Positions 18,193 to 29,200 are shown, counted from the stretch's first letter. The stretch is DNA of 64,000 nucleotides from Lachnospiraceae bacterium UBA3689 (GCA_002371465.1 DFIU01000018.1:36918-100917), one strand, 5' to 3'. Program-made: numbers and translations. Notes: a model not told the origin generated them from the letters alone.

Positions 18193-18237
18193 TAAAAAGC
18201 GGCAAGAACATGCCGAAAGGCTTTTATTCTGCCGCTT
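18193..18237 (-). terminator. Intrinsic terminator upstream of prfB
   Basis: AAGCGGCA/TGCCGCTT arms with an inner GCC-GAAA-GGC are followed by five Ts on the minus strand. It ends the glycerophosphodiesterase transcript before prfB. Confidence 0.72.
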
Positions 18238-18262
18238 CCCGATTTTTCTACTATACAGGAAA

Positions 18263-18299
18263 ATGCAGGGCGGCGCAAGATCTATGCCTCTCCCTGCAT
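18263..18299 (-). terminator. First terminator after the glycerophosphodiesterase gene
   Basis: An eight-base stem (ATGCAGGG/CCCTGCAT) is followed by TTTTCC on the minus strand, 15 bases after the stop at 18314. A second terminator follows at 18193-18237. Confidence 0.6.
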
Positions 18300-18313
18300 C
18301 TGAAAAATGCCGC

Positions 18314-19045
18314 TTATGATAATGTTTTTATGGCGAGAGCCGGGTCGTTGGTGATGACGGCATGGACGCCAGCATCCCGGCAAAGCTTCATATATTTGGG
18401 TTCGTCGACCGTCCAGACGTTGACGTCAAGACCGTACTGCCCGCATTTTTCCATAAAATCCGGGTATTGGATATTGTAAAGAGCCGGATGCAGGGCATCG
18501 ACGCCGTATTTCCTTCCATACTCCGGCATATCGATCGTGCCGTCCGCATATAAAAACGCCGTCTTAGCGGCTGGATTCAGCTCCTTAATCTTGACCATGC
18601 TGGCGTGGTTAAAGGACGAGTAGAGGACCCGGTCCTCCATGCCCATCCGGGCGGTCAGCTGCAGAATCTTTGCCTCAAGCCGGGGATAGAAAAAGACCCC
18701 CGTCTTCAGCTCGATGTTGATGGAAAGCCCCGTCGGTTTTAACAGCTCAAAGACTTCCTCCATCAGGGGGATGTCCACGTGCCCATATTCGGGACGGGTC
18801 TTTTGATAGTTGTATCTCCTTAGCTCAGCCAGGGTAAAGTCCTTGACCCAGCCGCTGCCGTCCGACGTGCGGTCGATCCGCTCATCATGAATCACAACGA
18901 TCTGCCCATCTTTTGTCATCTGAATATCCAGTTCCACGCCGTCCGCCCCCAGGTCCGCCGCTTTTTGAAAAGCGGGCAGGGTATTTTCCGGCGCAAAGGC
19001 GCTGGCTCCCCTGTGTGCCCAGATCAAAGGTCTGCCATCCTGCAT
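18314..19045 (-). CDS. Glycerophosphodiester phosphodiesterase
   Basis: This cytoplasmic-looking GDPD enzyme (about 243 residues) has AHRGASAFAPENT, the ELDIQMTKDG metal site and HDERIDRTSDG. It hydrolyses glycerophosphodiesters to glycerol 3-phosphate and an alcohol, recycling lipid head groups. The frame is open to 19099; the start at 19045 is chosen because GGAG lies nine bases away, but an ATG nine bases upstream is also possible. It is divergent from the phospholipase C-like gene at 19180, a plausible functional partner. Confidence 0.9.
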   Translation of the reverse strand: MQDGRPLIWAHRGASAFAPENTLPAFQKAADLGADGVELDIQMTKDGQIVVIHDERIDRTSDGSGWVKDFTLAELRRYNYQKTRPEYGHVDIPLMEEVFELLKPTGLSINIELKTGVFFYPRLEAKILQLTARMGMEDRVLYSSFNHASMVKIKELNPAAKTAFLYADGTIDMPEYGRKYGVDALHPALYNIQYPDFMEKCGQYGLDVNVWTVDEPKYMKLCRDAGVHAVITNDPALAIKTLS

Positions 19046-19179
19046 CTTCTCCATCTCCTTTTCGCAAAAGCCGCCCCTTTTCAGTCTGACAGCTACCACT
19101 TTTGGGGTGGATCTGCTAAGATCATATATAGCAAATTCACCTTAGTATAGCACAGCTCACCCCCAAAGGGAGGTTTTGT

Positions 19180-20001
19180 ATGCCCGCAATTTACGCCCAC
19201 GACCGCTTCGGGTCGGACGTCCTGTCCTGCCTGTCAGAAACGGTTCGCAGCTTTTTAAAGAAGGAGAGTGATCTCTTTTATATCGGTCTTCAGGGACCGG
19301 ATATCTTCTTTTACGACCACCCGCTCAAATCCGACTTAAGTACCCGCATCGGCTCGTCGATCCACGCCGCTTCGGGCATGGACTTTTTCAGGCGCGCCGT
19401 TCCGGCAAATGATGCCCAGAGAGCCTATCTGGCAGGAGTCCTCTGTCACTTTACTTTGGACGCCTCCTGTCACGCCTATATCGGTCACTACACCGCCGCA
19501 AGAGGGATCTCCCATGAAGAGATCGAAAGCGAATTCGACCGGTCCCTTTTAGTAAGAGACGGCAAAAATCCTCTCTCCCAGGTCTTAACGAGTCACATTC
19601 ACCCGTCCGGCAGGTCCTCTGCCGCGATTGTCCCCCTCTACCGGACGGTCGATCCCCATCTTACGGCAGGAGATATCCATCGGGCGGTCCGGGACATGGT
19701 CCTCTTCCAGTCGGTCCTCCGCTGTCCCCATAGCTTCAAGCGAAAGGCGCTCAACTCCCTCTTTAAACGAATGGGCAAGGACCACCTGGGCTGCCACATC
19801 ATTCCCAAAGAGGCAAATCCCCAGTGCGCCGAAGCCTGCCGCAGTCTCCTTACGCTCTACGAGCAGGCAGTCCCCGACGCCGCTGAGATCATCTATCAGT
19901 TTTTAGCCTCGGGCAAACGAGCGGATGCAGATCCAAACGATACCGACTTTTTCAAGAATCCTTTGCTTGCCTATAATTTCAACGGACAGAAGGTCCTCTA
20001 A
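19180..20001 (+). CDS. Zinc-dependent phospholipase C-like protein
   Basis: The 273-residue protein fits the zinc-dependent phospholipase C / S1-P1-type fold: MPAIYAHDRFG near the start, FYIGLQGPDIFFY, and several His/Asp metal ligands (LCHFTLDASCHAYIGHY). No signal peptide is seen, which suggests a cytoplasmic protein unlike the secreted clostridial toxins. These short forms are widespread in Clostridia with unknown physiological substrate. AAAGGGAGG precedes the start. An MFS transporter gene follows after 41 bases. Confidence 0.8.
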   Translation: MPAIYAHDRFGSDVLSCLSETVRSFLKKESDLFYIGLQGPDIFFYDHPLKSDLSTRIGSSIHAASGMDFFRRAVPANDAQRAYLAGVLCHFTLDASCHAYIGHYTAARGISHEEIESEFDRSLLVRDGKNPLSQVLTSHIHPSGRSSAAIVPLYRTVDPHLTAGDIHRAVRDMVLFQSVLRCPHSFKRKALNSLFKRMGKDHLGCHIIPKEANPQCAEACRSLLTLYEQAVPDAAEIIYQFLASGKRADADPNDTDFFKNPLLAYNFNGQKVL

Positions 20002-20042
20002 AACATGCGGCGGAAGGATCCGCCGGGAAATGGAGACTTGCC

Positions 20043-21290
20043 ATGGCTGAGCGCTTAAAACTGACGGGAACCGAACGGAACTGGGTCCTCTACGACGTGG
20101 GCAATTCCGCCTTCACCCTTATGGTGTCCACCCTGATCCCCATCTATTTTAACTCCCTGGCGGAGAGCGAAGGTCTCTCCAGCGTCGACTACCTGTCCAG
20201 CTGGAGCCTGGTCCTGACCATCTCCACCCTGATCGTCGCCCTCTCCGGTCCGGTTCTCGGAGCCTTTGCGGACCAGAAGGGACACAAGAAGCCCCTCCTC
20301 ATTTTAGCCATCCTGATCGGTGCCGTCGGCTGCGCCGCTTTGGGCTTTGTCCGGCAGTGGCTGGTCTTTTTAGCCGTCTTCTTAGCGGCGCGGGTAGCCT
20401 ACCAGATCAGCCTGGTTATTTACGACTCCACGTTAGGAGACGTCACAGACTGCTCGCGTACCGACAATGTCTCCTCCCAGGGCTACGCCTGGGGCTATAT
20501 CGGGTCCGTCATTCCCTTTGTCATCTGCCTCCTGCTGGTTCTAAACGCCAAATCTCTCGGTCTTAAAAGCGGAACTGCCATGATGATCGCCTTTTTAATC
20601 GTCGCAATCTGGTGGGTTCTCATGTCCTGCCCCCTCCTTCGGACCTATCGTCAGATCCACTATGTCAGCGAGGGGGACGCCCGGGGCAGTCTCCTAAAAC
20701 GACTGGGGCTCACCCTCCGCGATATGTACCGGGACAAAAAGGTCTTTCTTTTCATCATTGCCTTTTTCTTCTATATCGATGGAGTCTATACCATCATCAA
20801 TATGTCGACCGCCTACGGGACAACGCTGGGTCTTAACAGCACCTCCCTGCTCCTGGCTCTTCTGGTCACCCAGTTCGTCGCCTTCCCAAGCGCCCTGATC
20901 ATGGGCAGTCTGGCCCGGAAGATCAAGGCGGAGACGCTGATTACGATCTGCATCTGCGGCTATTTCTGTATCGCGGTCTTTGCGGTCTTTATGCGGACCC
21001 AGTTCCACTTCTGGATCCTCGCCGTAGGCGTCGGGCTCTTCCAGGGCGGTATCCAGTCGCTCAGCCGGTCCTACTTCACCAAGATCATTCCGGCGGGGAA
21101 ATCCGGGCAGTACTTCGGCTTCCTCGACATCTGCGGCAAGGGGGCGGACGCCCTGGGTACCCTGGTGATGGGAGTCATGACCAAGATCACCGGCAACCAG
21201 AGAATCGGCGTCTCCTTCATCGTCCTCTTCTTTATCGCCGGTCTCGTCCTCTTCCGCCTGTCCGCCGCCAGGGCGGCGCAGACGGAATAA
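20043..21290 (+). CDS. MFS transporter, UMF1/Atg22-like
   Basis: The 415-residue protein has about twelve membrane segments. It begins with LTGTERNWVLYDVGNSAFTL, the characteristic opening of the UMF1/Atg22-like branch of the major facilitator superfamily, and has GSVIPFVICLLL and GGIQSLSRSYFTKIIP later. Some members export amino acids; the substrate here is unknown. It follows the phospholipase C-like gene on the same strand and probably shares its transcript. Confidence 0.88.
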   Translation: MAERLKLTGTERNWVLYDVGNSAFTLMVSTLIPIYFNSLAESEGLSSVDYLSSWSLVLTISTLIVALSGPVLGAFADQKGHKKPLLILAILIGAVGCAALGFVRQWLVFLAVFLAARVAYQISLVIYDSTLGDVTDCSRTDNVSSQGYAWGYIGSVIPFVICLLLVLNAKSLGLKSGTAMMIAFLIVAIWWVLMSCPLLRTYRQIHYVSEGDARGSLLKRLGLTLRDMYRDKKVFLFIIAFFFYIDGVYTIINMSTAYGTTLGLNSTSLLLALLVTQFVAFPSALIMGSLARKIKAETLITICICGYFCIAVFAVFMRTQFHFWILAVGVGLFQGGIQSLSRSYFTKIIPAGKSGQYFGFLDICGKGADALGTLVMGVMTKITGNQRIGVSFIVLFFIAGLVLFRLSAARAAQTE

Positions 21291-21410
21291 GACCTAGCAG
21301 ACTTAGATACTAAACTCCCCACACCTTTTGGGTGACTTGTGGAGCAGCATTTGTTGGCTTTGCAGCCATATTGGATAAAAAACATGAAAAACACGCATAA
21401 AGTATAAAAG

Positions 21411-21440
21411 AAGGGGAAGCTCATGCCCGAGCTTCCCCTT
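21411..21440. terminator. Terminator overlapping the lysophospholipase stop codon
   Basis: A perfect 12-base stem (AAGGGGAAGCTC/GAGCTTCCCCTT) with a six-base loop is followed on the minus strand by CTTTTATAC. The TGA stop of the alpha/beta hydrolase (21421-21423) lies in the stem-loop. It may also end the convergent MFS transcript, although the plus-strand T-run is weak. Confidence 0.78.
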
Positions 21441-22413
21441 CCTCTGTCTTCGCCTGTTTATTGAAAAAGCGGAAGACCAGATCGTAATAGCTTGTCAGCG
21501 TCTCTTTGTCGCTGTTGAAGATCTCATGTTTTGCCTGCGGCAGCCGGCGGATGATGCAGTGTCTTGCCCTTTGGGCAAATTCCTCCTGACCGGAATTGTC
21601 GACCCATTCGTCCCGCCCCGCCTGACAGATAAGGACCGGGACTTTAACCCTGCCCGCCTCCTGGCGCAGCTTCTTGGTCGCCTTCATGGCCGCCATACAC
21701 CAGCCGTAGGTGCCGCCGTTCATGGTATAGGCGCTCTTGCCCTGCCGTCTTAAGTTGAACTGGTAAAGATAGCGCGCCTTAGACGTCGAGGCGCTGTGTT
21801 CAAAATCCGGATGGTCCGGATCAAAGGGAGTGGCGTTGGGCAGAGGCTTTTTCTGCCAGTGCATAATTTTAGAAACCGTTTCCAGGATCCGGGCCTGCCA
21901 GGGCTTGATCCCGCCGAAGGACATCTTCAGCATGGGCGAGCTAAGGAGAGCCGACTTAAAGTACTGGGGATAAGTCTCCAAAAAGAGGGCTCCGATCGCC
22001 CCGCCCATCGAGTGGCAGAACAACATCTTGCGGCTGTCCGGATCCTTTTGGTCCACCACCCGGTCCATGAGGTTCTTCAGATCCTCCACATACTCGGAAA
22101 AGGAGTCGACATGGACCAGGTCAGCCTGGGAAATCTTTCGTTCCGACAGGCCATGCCCCCTGTTTTCAATGAAGAAGAAACTGTAACCCTGATCATAAAA
22201 ATTGTAGGCAACTTCATGGTATTTACCGAAGAATTCGCAGAAGCCGTGGACCATGACAATAGTCGCCTTGGCGCTGGAGTGCAGGGCGTAATAGTACTGA
22301 ATCTCCATGCCGTCCGTGCTTTCAAATCTGCCGCTCTTGACGGTATGGGCCAGCCAGTCCTGCACATCCCGCTCCATAAAGTTTTGATACTCTTCTTCAC
22401 CAAAAGGAACCAT
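21421..22413 (-). CDS. Alpha/beta hydrolase, lysophospholipase/monoglyceride lipase type
   Basis: The 330-residue hydrolase has MVHGFCEFFGKYHEVA, ENRGHGLS and the nucleophile elbow CHSMGGAIG, with likely acid and base in CQAGRDEWVD and QAKHEIFNSD. That is the pattern of lysophospholipase L2-type (PldB) and monoacylglycerol lipases. No signal peptide is seen. Together with the nearby phospholipase C-like and glycerophosphodiesterase genes it suggests local clustering of lipid turnover, though they lie on different transcripts. Confidence 0.87.
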   Translation of the reverse strand: MVPFGEEEYQNFMERDVQDWLAHTVKSGRFESTDGMEIQYYYALHSSAKATIVMVHGFCEFFGKYHEVAYNFYDQGYSFFFIENRGHGLSERKISQADLVHVDSFSEYVEDLKNLMDRVVDQKDPDSRKMLFCHSMGGAIGALFLETYPQYFKSALLSSPMLKMSFGGIKPWQARILETVSKIMHWQKKPLPNATPFDPDHPDFEHSASTSKARYLYQFNLRRQGKSAYTMNGGTYGWCMAAMKATKKLRQEAGRVKVPVLICQAGRDEWVDNSGQEEFAQRARHCIIRRLPQAKHEIFNSDKETLTSYYDLVFRFFNKQAKTEEGEARA

Positions 22414-22533
22414 TTCTTTGGTCCTCCTTCCAAGCCAAAATCCAACTGCCGCCTCATACGGCTGTCTGCTTATTATAGCAAGGCGAGCTCAAAAGCAACA
22501 TCGACAGATTCTACCCGTTGTAGCCACAGCTTT

Positions 22534-25500
22534 TTAAAGCAGGATCTCCTCCCCCAGGGTGAAGGACCAGATCGCCTTCTCTTTAACGGTCCTCCCGGTT
22601 ACCCGGGAAATGGCATTTGCATACTGGTCCAGCTGGACCCGATAGCGTCTGACCAGGTCCCCGGCATCCCTCACGGAATCGGTCTTATAATCCATCAAAA
22701 CAGCCGCCGCGCCTTCAAAGAAGAAGGCATCAATAATCCCCTGGACATAGACGGTCTCCTCCTCCGGCCAGTCATCTCTGATCTCTGAGGCCTTAACCCC
22801 CAGCACAAAGGGCTGTTCCCGATAGAGCTGTCCCTCCCGGTCCGCCCTTGCCATCCGCTGCCCAAGTGGGCTTTGAACCATGGCGGCGACCTGAGAGATT
22901 TGGGCGGTATCCGCCTCCTCCCGGGTCAGCTTGCCGGATGTCACCAGGGCTTCGATCTGCCGGGTCAAAAGAGACTCCAGGTCCTGACCGCCTTTGCCGC
23001 AGAGATCCTTAAAGGGCAGGACTTCCATGACCCGGTGGTAGGCAGAGCCCCGCAGAGCCCCGGTCAGCTTGCCGGTCCCCTGATCCATCTTTTCCCTAAT
23101 CTCTTCCTTTACAAAGTTGGGAACATAGGCTTCCTCTTTGACCGGGTAGAGCCTTGCCACTTTATCGGATCTGGCGTAGTCTCCATCATCATCAAGAAGC
23201 GCCGCCCGCTTTAAGTCCGATACGGACAGTTCGACCGGAACCTTCTCCGCTCCCTGGTAAGCATAGCGATAGCTGTAGCGGTCCTCGATCAAACGATGCA
23301 TCTTGCTGTCATAGATGGCGCCGGTCTTCAAGGTCCTTAAGAGCCTTAAGTTCGCCTCGCGGTCATAGCCGCTGTGAACTGCATCCCCGGCAAGTTCCGG
23401 GATTCCCTCGGGTAAGATCTGCAGGCAGCAAGCCTTCCCTGCCCTTTTCGCCTGCCGGATCATTCGGTCCGCCGCCGGCAGGATCCAGTCCAGATAGTTA
23501 TGGACCCCCAGCAGGTAGGCGACCGGAAGCTGAACTTCCCTCAGCGGCAGATCCAGATATTTGCCATCCAGTTCCTTCTGACTCTTTAAGGTCCCGGTCA
23601 GAATCAGCTTCTGCTTGGCGCGGGTCAGCGCGACGTAGAGGACCCTCAGTTCCTCCCCGATCTGGTCCTTTAATTTGCGGCTGCGGATGGCGTTTTTCCG
23701 CATGGTCGGAACCCGGGTCCTGTTCTGATAATCGACATAGTCGGACGCCAGCCCCATTTCCGGATGGATCAGGAGATCCTTGCCCAGATCCTGGAAATTA
23801 AAGCGCTTGCCCAGCCCCGAAACGAAGACGACCGGATATTCCAGCCCCTTACTCTTATGGATGCTGTAGATGCGGACGACGTCCTCATTTTCCCCGACCG
23901 CGCTCAGCTCGCCGATATCGATATTCTTTTCCTTCATCTGCCGGATATAGCGGATAAAGTCAAAGAGACCGGCGTAGCTGGTCTTCTCGTAGGCAATCGC
24001 CCGGTCCGTCAGCATCCGCAGGTTGAGGGCACGCTGAGCTCCGCCCGGTAGAGCCGCCGCAAAGTCCCCGTAGCCGGTTCTGGTCACGATCCGGTAGATC
24101 AACTCGTGCAGGGGAGTGTCGTGGACATCCTTTCTGATTTCCTCAAAAAAGTTGAAGAAGCGGTCCAGCTTTTCGCGAAGCGCCGGCTCCTCCCCCTTGG
24201 TGCGATAGGTCCGAGCCGCGTCGTACATGGAGACAAAGCTGCGCCTGCGGCTGCCGGTCCAGGACTTGGCGAGATCCAGAGACCGCACCCGCGCCAGGTC
24301 GTCGGCGTTCAGGCCCCCGATAGGGGATTTAAGGACCGCCGTAAAGGGCAGGTCCTGCTGGGGATTGTCCACAATCGACAGGTAGCTGAGGACGGTATCC
24401 ACCTCCGTCGTCTGAAAATAGCCCGTCCGCGATTCGGAATAGACCGGGATGCCCATGCCGCCCAGCACCCGGACAAAATCATCCGCCCAGCCCCGAGTCG
24501 TCCGCAGCAGGATGACGATATCCCGGTAGCGGACGGGCCGCATGGTTCTCTCCCCATTTTGGTCCCGGTCCTCGATCCTCATCGATCCGACCAGTTCCCG
24601 GATCCGCTTGCCGACCGCCCGCGCCTCGGTCTCCCGCGCGCTCACTTCCTCCGGGTTGTCCAGCTCATCGAGCTGGTCCCCGGAGAGGGCAAAATTCTTA
24701 TCATTTAAGACCGGTATGATCTCCGTCGTAAAGCCGGGACCATTTCCAAAGCCTGCCCCATAGGTCAGCGCCGCGTCGTCATCGTACTCGACTCCCCCGA
24801 TCTCCCTCCGCATGATCTGGCGGAAGATGCCATTGACCGTATCGACGACTTCCCGGCGGCTGCGGAAGTTCTGATGGAGGTCGATCTGGGTCCCGGGTCG
24901 GTCCGCCCTGGCATAGGATTTATACTTTTGCATGAAGAGGTCCGGCCGGGCATTGCGGAAACTGTAGATACTCTGCTTGACGTCGCCGACACAGAAATAA
25001 TTCTGCTCCGGATCTTCCTCCTCCATCCGGCTGACCGCCGTTAAAATCGCTTCCTGCAAATAGTTGCTGTCCTGGTATTCGTCGATCATGACCGCCCGGA
25101 AACGGCCCGCCAGCTCCCTGGCGGCGTCGGTCCTGGTCCCGTCCGACTTCCTTAAGATCTTCAGCGCATTGTGCTCCAGATCCGAAAAATCCATGAGAGA
25201 GTTCTTCCGCTTAGCTTCGTCATACGTCTCCAGGAGTTTTTGAGCCAGGTCTAAAAGGGTCAGAAGGGGACCGCTGCTCTTTTGGGTGTGATCAAACGCC
25301 TCCTTAAGCGGATAGGCATAATATTCGGTCTTCAGTTCCTCCAGGAGCTTTTTGATCCGTTCCCGTCTTGCCTTAAAGGCGTCTACTTTTCCGGGTCCGG
25401 GTTCCGGGTCGGACTTCTTTTTTACCGCAAGCCGGGTAAGAGCGCGGCTGAAAAGGATCCGCTGGCACTGCCCGTAATCCCCTTCCGCCTCCTGCAAGGC

Positions 25501-26298
25501 ATGGGCAAGAGCCAGGTCCGCTTCCGCCGTGGACAGGTAAAAGCCCGGTCCGTCCTCCTCCTGTGCCAGGTCCAGGTTCTGCTGCGCCTCAAGCAGGACA
25601 AGGTCGATATCGTCCCTTGCTCCTGCCATATAGGACTTAAACCAGGGGCTGGTTTTAAAAGCTTCCAGCGTATCCGCCCTGGCGTTCTTCCGGCACAGAT
25701 CCAGCCAGCCGACCGGGTCCGGATCGCAGATCGCCGCCTCGTAGACCTGTAAAATGAGATCCTCAAGATCGGCGTCCCCCACGTCCCTGGCAAAGGTGTG
25801 GACGAAGGCGTGGAAGGCAGCCTGTTTTTGAGGATCTTCCTCAGCGTAAGCCTCTTCCAGCACCCTATTTACCGCATCGCTTTTTAAAAGCTTTGCCTCT
25901 CCCTCCTCTACGACACGAAAGCCCGGCACCAGACCGATCTCGTGGGCATAGTTGCGGATGATATAGGAACAGAAGCCGTCGATAGTCGTGATCTGGGCAT
26001 TGTGAATGAGGGTGGTCTGTTCCGCCAGATGGTCATTTCCCGGATCGGCGTCCCTGGCGTCCGCCAGTTTTTGGGCGATCCGGCTCCGCATCTCACCTGC
26101 CGCCGCCTTGGTGAAGGTGACGATCAGCAGTTCGTCGATGTTGAGGTCGTCCTTTTGAATGAGATTCAGGATACGCTCCGTCAGAACCGCCGTCTTGCCG
26201 CTGCCTGCCGCCGCGCTGACCAGGATGCTGTCCCTCCGGGTATCAATGACCTTCTGCTGGTCGGTCGTCCATTTCATCTTCTCTGTCGTCTTCGCCAT
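22534..26298 (-). CDS. addA: ATP-dependent helicase/nuclease subunit AddA
   Basis: The product of about 1254 residues is a UvrD-like helicase with a C-terminal nuclease. Walker A SAAAGSGKTAVL lies near the N-terminus, followed by DEYQDSNYLQ, QNFRSRREVV, VRIYSIHKSKGLEYPVVF and YVALTRAKQ. The RecB-type nuclease motif VLMDYKTDSV sits near the end. With AddB it processes double-strand ends for RecA. The start at 26298 has a GGAGAAG site ten bases upstream; an ATG at 26277 is also possible. It overlaps the end of addB by 56 bases, so the two are translationally coupled. Confidence 0.95.
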   Translation of the reverse strand: MAKTTEKMKWTTDQQKVIDTRRDSILVSAAAGSGKTAVLTERILNLIQKDDLNIDELLIVTFTKAAAGEMRSRIAQKLADARDADPGNDHLAEQTTLIHNAQITTIDGFCSYIIRNYAHEIGLVPGFRVVEEGEAKLLKSDAVNRVLEEAYAEEDPQKQAAFHAFVHTFARDVGDADLEDLILQVYEAAICDPDPVGWLDLCRKNARADTLEAFKTSPWFKSYMAGARDDIDLVLLEAQQNLDLAQEEDGPGFYLSTAEADLALAHALQEAEGDYGQCQRILFSRALTRLAVKKKSDPEPGPGKVDAFKARRERIKKLLEELKTEYYAYPLKEAFDHTQKSSGPLLTLLDLAQKLLETYDEAKRKNSLMDFSDLEHNALKILRKSDGTRTDAARELAGRFRAVMIDEYQDSNYLQEAILTAVSRMEEEDPEQNYFCVGDVKQSIYSFRNARPDLFMQKYKSYARADRPGTQIDLHQNFRSRREVVDTVNGIFRQIMRREIGGVEYDDDAALTYGAGFGNGPGFTTEIIPVLNDKNFALSGDQLDELDNPEEVSARETEARAVGKRIRELVGSMRIEDRDQNGERTMRPVRYRDIVILLRTTRGWADDFVRVLGGMGIPVYSESRTGYFQTTEVDTVLSYLSIVDNPQQDLPFTAVLKSPIGGLNADDLARVRSLDLAKSWTGSRRRSFVSMYDAARTYRTKGEEPALREKLDRFFNFFEEIRKDVHDTPLHELIYRIVTRTGYGDFAAALPGGAQRALNLRMLTDRAIAYEKTSYAGLFDFIRYIRQMKEKNIDIGELSAVGENEDVVRIYSIHKSKGLEYPVVFVSGLGKRFNFQDLGKDLLIHPEMGLASDYVDYQNRTRVPTMRKNAIRSRKLKDQIGEELRVLYVALTRAKQKLILTGTLKSQKELDGKYLDLPLREVQLPVAYLLGVHNYLDWILPAADRMIRQAKRAGKACCLQILPEGIPELAGDAVHSGYDREANLRLLRTLKTGAIYDSKMHRLIEDRYSYRYAYQGAEKVPVELSVSDLKRAALLDDDGDYARSDKVARLYPVKEEAYVPNFVKEEIREKMDQGTGKLTGALRGSAYHRVMEVLPFKDLCGKGGQDLESLLTRQIEALVTSGKLTREEADTAQISQVAAMVQSPLGQRMARADREGQLYREQPFVLGVKASEIRDDWPEEETVYVQGIIDAFFFEGAAAVLMDYKTDSVRDAGDLVRRYRVQLDQYANAISRVTGRTVKEKAIWSFTLGEEILL

Positions 26299-29200
26299 TT
26301 GCCATCTTCTCCAGTATTTCATCGTGGTTCAGCTTCTTAAGATCCCGGTAGCGATAGCCCGGTATTCTTAAGTCAAACCCACAGATTCCCTTGTAGTCGC
26401 AAAATTGGCAGGCAGTCTGACTGCTGCCGATCCGGTAGGGATTGACGTCCGCCTGACCGTTCAGGATCAGTTCCGCCGACTTTTGAACCTTGTGTCTGAC
26501 ATAAGTCCCCAGGGTCTCAAAGGCTTCCGGGTCCACCAGCTTGGAAGAGGCAAGAAAGCCCCTGCCCTTCTTTTTCCTGCCGACCGGATAGAAATGGGAC
26601 TGCCCCTCTCCGTCCTCTGCCATCCGGCGGTCCAGGTGACGGATCACGGTCTCGTCCTTTAATAGAATCCCCGATGCTTTGATGCTGTCCAGAAGCTTTT
26701 GCTCAATCTGCTCCTTACTGTCTCCCGGCTCGATCCTCACAACAGGGTCCTTGATCCGGCAGTAGAAGATACCGGCAGGAACTGCCTGCCTGCCCTCTTT
26801 TCTCAGCTTCTCCAGCGCCTCGTTTAAGTAGAGGACCAGCTGCATCTGTAGACCGTAGTAGACCCGGCTCAAGTCAAATTCGACATTGCCGGTCTTGTAG
26901 TCGATGATCTTGACCAGGGTCCGCCCCTCTTCATCCTCGCAGGTGTCGATCCGGTCGATCTTGCCGGTCAGCGTCATCCTGGCGCCTTCTCCGTCCTCTG
27001 CCAGCCGGACGTTTAAGTCCGCGGTCTGCCGGAACTCCGCTTCCGTCTCCTCGACGTGGAAGTCCCCCGCCTCAAGTTGGTCACTCAGCCGCTTAAGCGC
27101 CTGGTCCACCAGTTCTGTCATGCGGTAAATGGAGTATTTGCTGCGCTCGCTGTCAAAGAGGACCTGGCTGCCGTTGTCCTCGACTGCCTGCCGGGTCAGG
27201 TCCTGCGCCAGATGAAAACGTTCGGCGTCATCCCCCCTCCCGTCTTCCCAGCTCTTGCCCGCCTCCTTCATCCGCTTGGCGTAGCGGTCCAGGGCGTCGT
27301 GAATGACGCTGCCCCGGTCCATACCGGAAAAACTGAAATCCGGCCGGTCCCTGAGCCTTAGGCCATACTGAAGGAAATGCTTGAATTCACATTCACAGAA
27401 CCTCTCCAGTCGGGAGGCGGAATTGACCAGATCCCTGCCGTAGAGGGCTGTCGCCGCGGCTTGTCCGATCCGATCCGTCGCCTTCCGGCTGCCCGCCGCC
27501 CTTAAGAGCAAGTCCGCCCGGTCGGAGAACTCCGGATTCGCCCGATACCAGGCGAAGAGTTCCTGGTAGTCCTGTCCCGGCAGCTTCTCTCCGATACGCT
27601 GGATCCCCTCGGTTAAAAGAGCCAGGTCGGGGTCGGCGCACTCCACCCGGTCCATCAGATGCAGGTCCGGCTGTCCGCCCAAATCCTCTTCAATCGCAAG
27701 GTCGGGATAGAGCCTTTGCAGAACCCCGATCAGAAAGGCAGGACGGAGCGCCTCGCCCGCCGGGTCCGCCTTGCTAAAGGACAGATAGAGCTGCTCCGAG
27801 GGCTTGGTCAGGGCCAGATACAGGTAGAAACGTTCGATATACATGGCTCTCCGCGCCGTGGGCTTAAGCCGGACCTTCATGGTCTCCAGCTTTTCCCGAT
27901 CCGCTTCACTTAGGATTCCGCCGGCAGCCTGCTTTTTGGGAATCAGCCCCTCGTTGACACCCAGTACGATCAGGACCCTGACCTCTCCCAGCCGGCTCCG
28001 CTCCAGATCTCCGCAGAGAACCATATCCGATCCCGGCGGGATGATGCCGATCCGGACCTCGGAAAGCCCCGCTTCCACCAGGTCCCGGTAGTCGGACATG
28101 GAGATCTGCTCATCCCCCAGGACTTCGACCAGCTTGTCCAAAAAGCTCATGATCTTGGGATAGACCTGGTCATATTCCCTGGCAAGGTCCTGGCGGCCCT
28201 CCGCCTCAAAGCGGTCCCGCCTTTCCTTAAGCTTTTCCTCTGCCCGGCTCCTGACGCAAAATTCGTAGAGGGCGAGGGACTTGTCCCTGACCGTACTGCC
28301 CCGCTTGGAGAAGGCGTCGGCAAGGGGGTCCAGCAGGTCCGTCACCCGCTTTCTTAAGACATTGAGCTGATCCAGCTCATCCGGGTCCTGTCCCCGGTAC
28401 AATTTGCTAAAGTCGGTCCTCCACTTACTCTTGCCCCGGATGCCGCAGCCCAGGGCATAATTTTCCAGATGTTCAATCTCATCATCCGTAAAATCGGTCA
28501 TGCCGCTTTTCAGCAGGCGGAAAATACTCTCGTAGCGGTAACTGTCCGCGCAGACAGCCAGCGCCGCCCGGATAAATTCGGCAAAGGGATTGGTCAGGAT
28601 GCCCCTCTTTTCATCGAGGAAATAGGGGATCTTCCATTCCCCAAAGACCTGGCGGATATAGTTGCTGTAGGTAGCGGGATCCCCCGATACGACTCCAATC
28701 TCCCGGTAGCGATAACCCCGCCGGACCAGGCTGTGGATGAGACGCGCCGTCTCCTCCGCCTCCCGGTGGGGATTCTTTAAGACCCGGATATGAATGTCCG
28801 TGATCTCCCCCTCCCATCCGGCGTGGTCCCGCCGAAGCAGGTTCCGTTCCAAAAAGGTCAGCTCCTTAGAAGATTGGTGGCGGCTCTTCCCCTCATCCAG
28901 CCGGATCAGGGGCTTTATCTTTGTTCCGGTCTTGTCCGCAAGGTCCTTTAAAGACCGCAGCATCTGGTGGCTGAGCCAGAAGAGATTCTGGGGATTGACC
29001 CTGGCAAAGGGGTCCTCCCTTTGATCCAGGGTCGCCGTCACATAGAGGTCCCGGGTCAGCCCCAGCAGCTTTTCGACCAGTTTCAGCTGGATCGGCGTAA
29101 AACCGGTGAAGCCGTCCAAGACAATCACGCTGTCCTTCAGCTTCTCTGACCGGTCCGCGACCGAGCAGAGGATATCCGGAACCTCCTCAGCCGTCATAAG

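Noticed and set aside
21796..22788. Plus-strand frame of 330 codons opposite the lysophospholipase and addA end
   Set aside because: It spans parts of two well-supported genes on the other strand.
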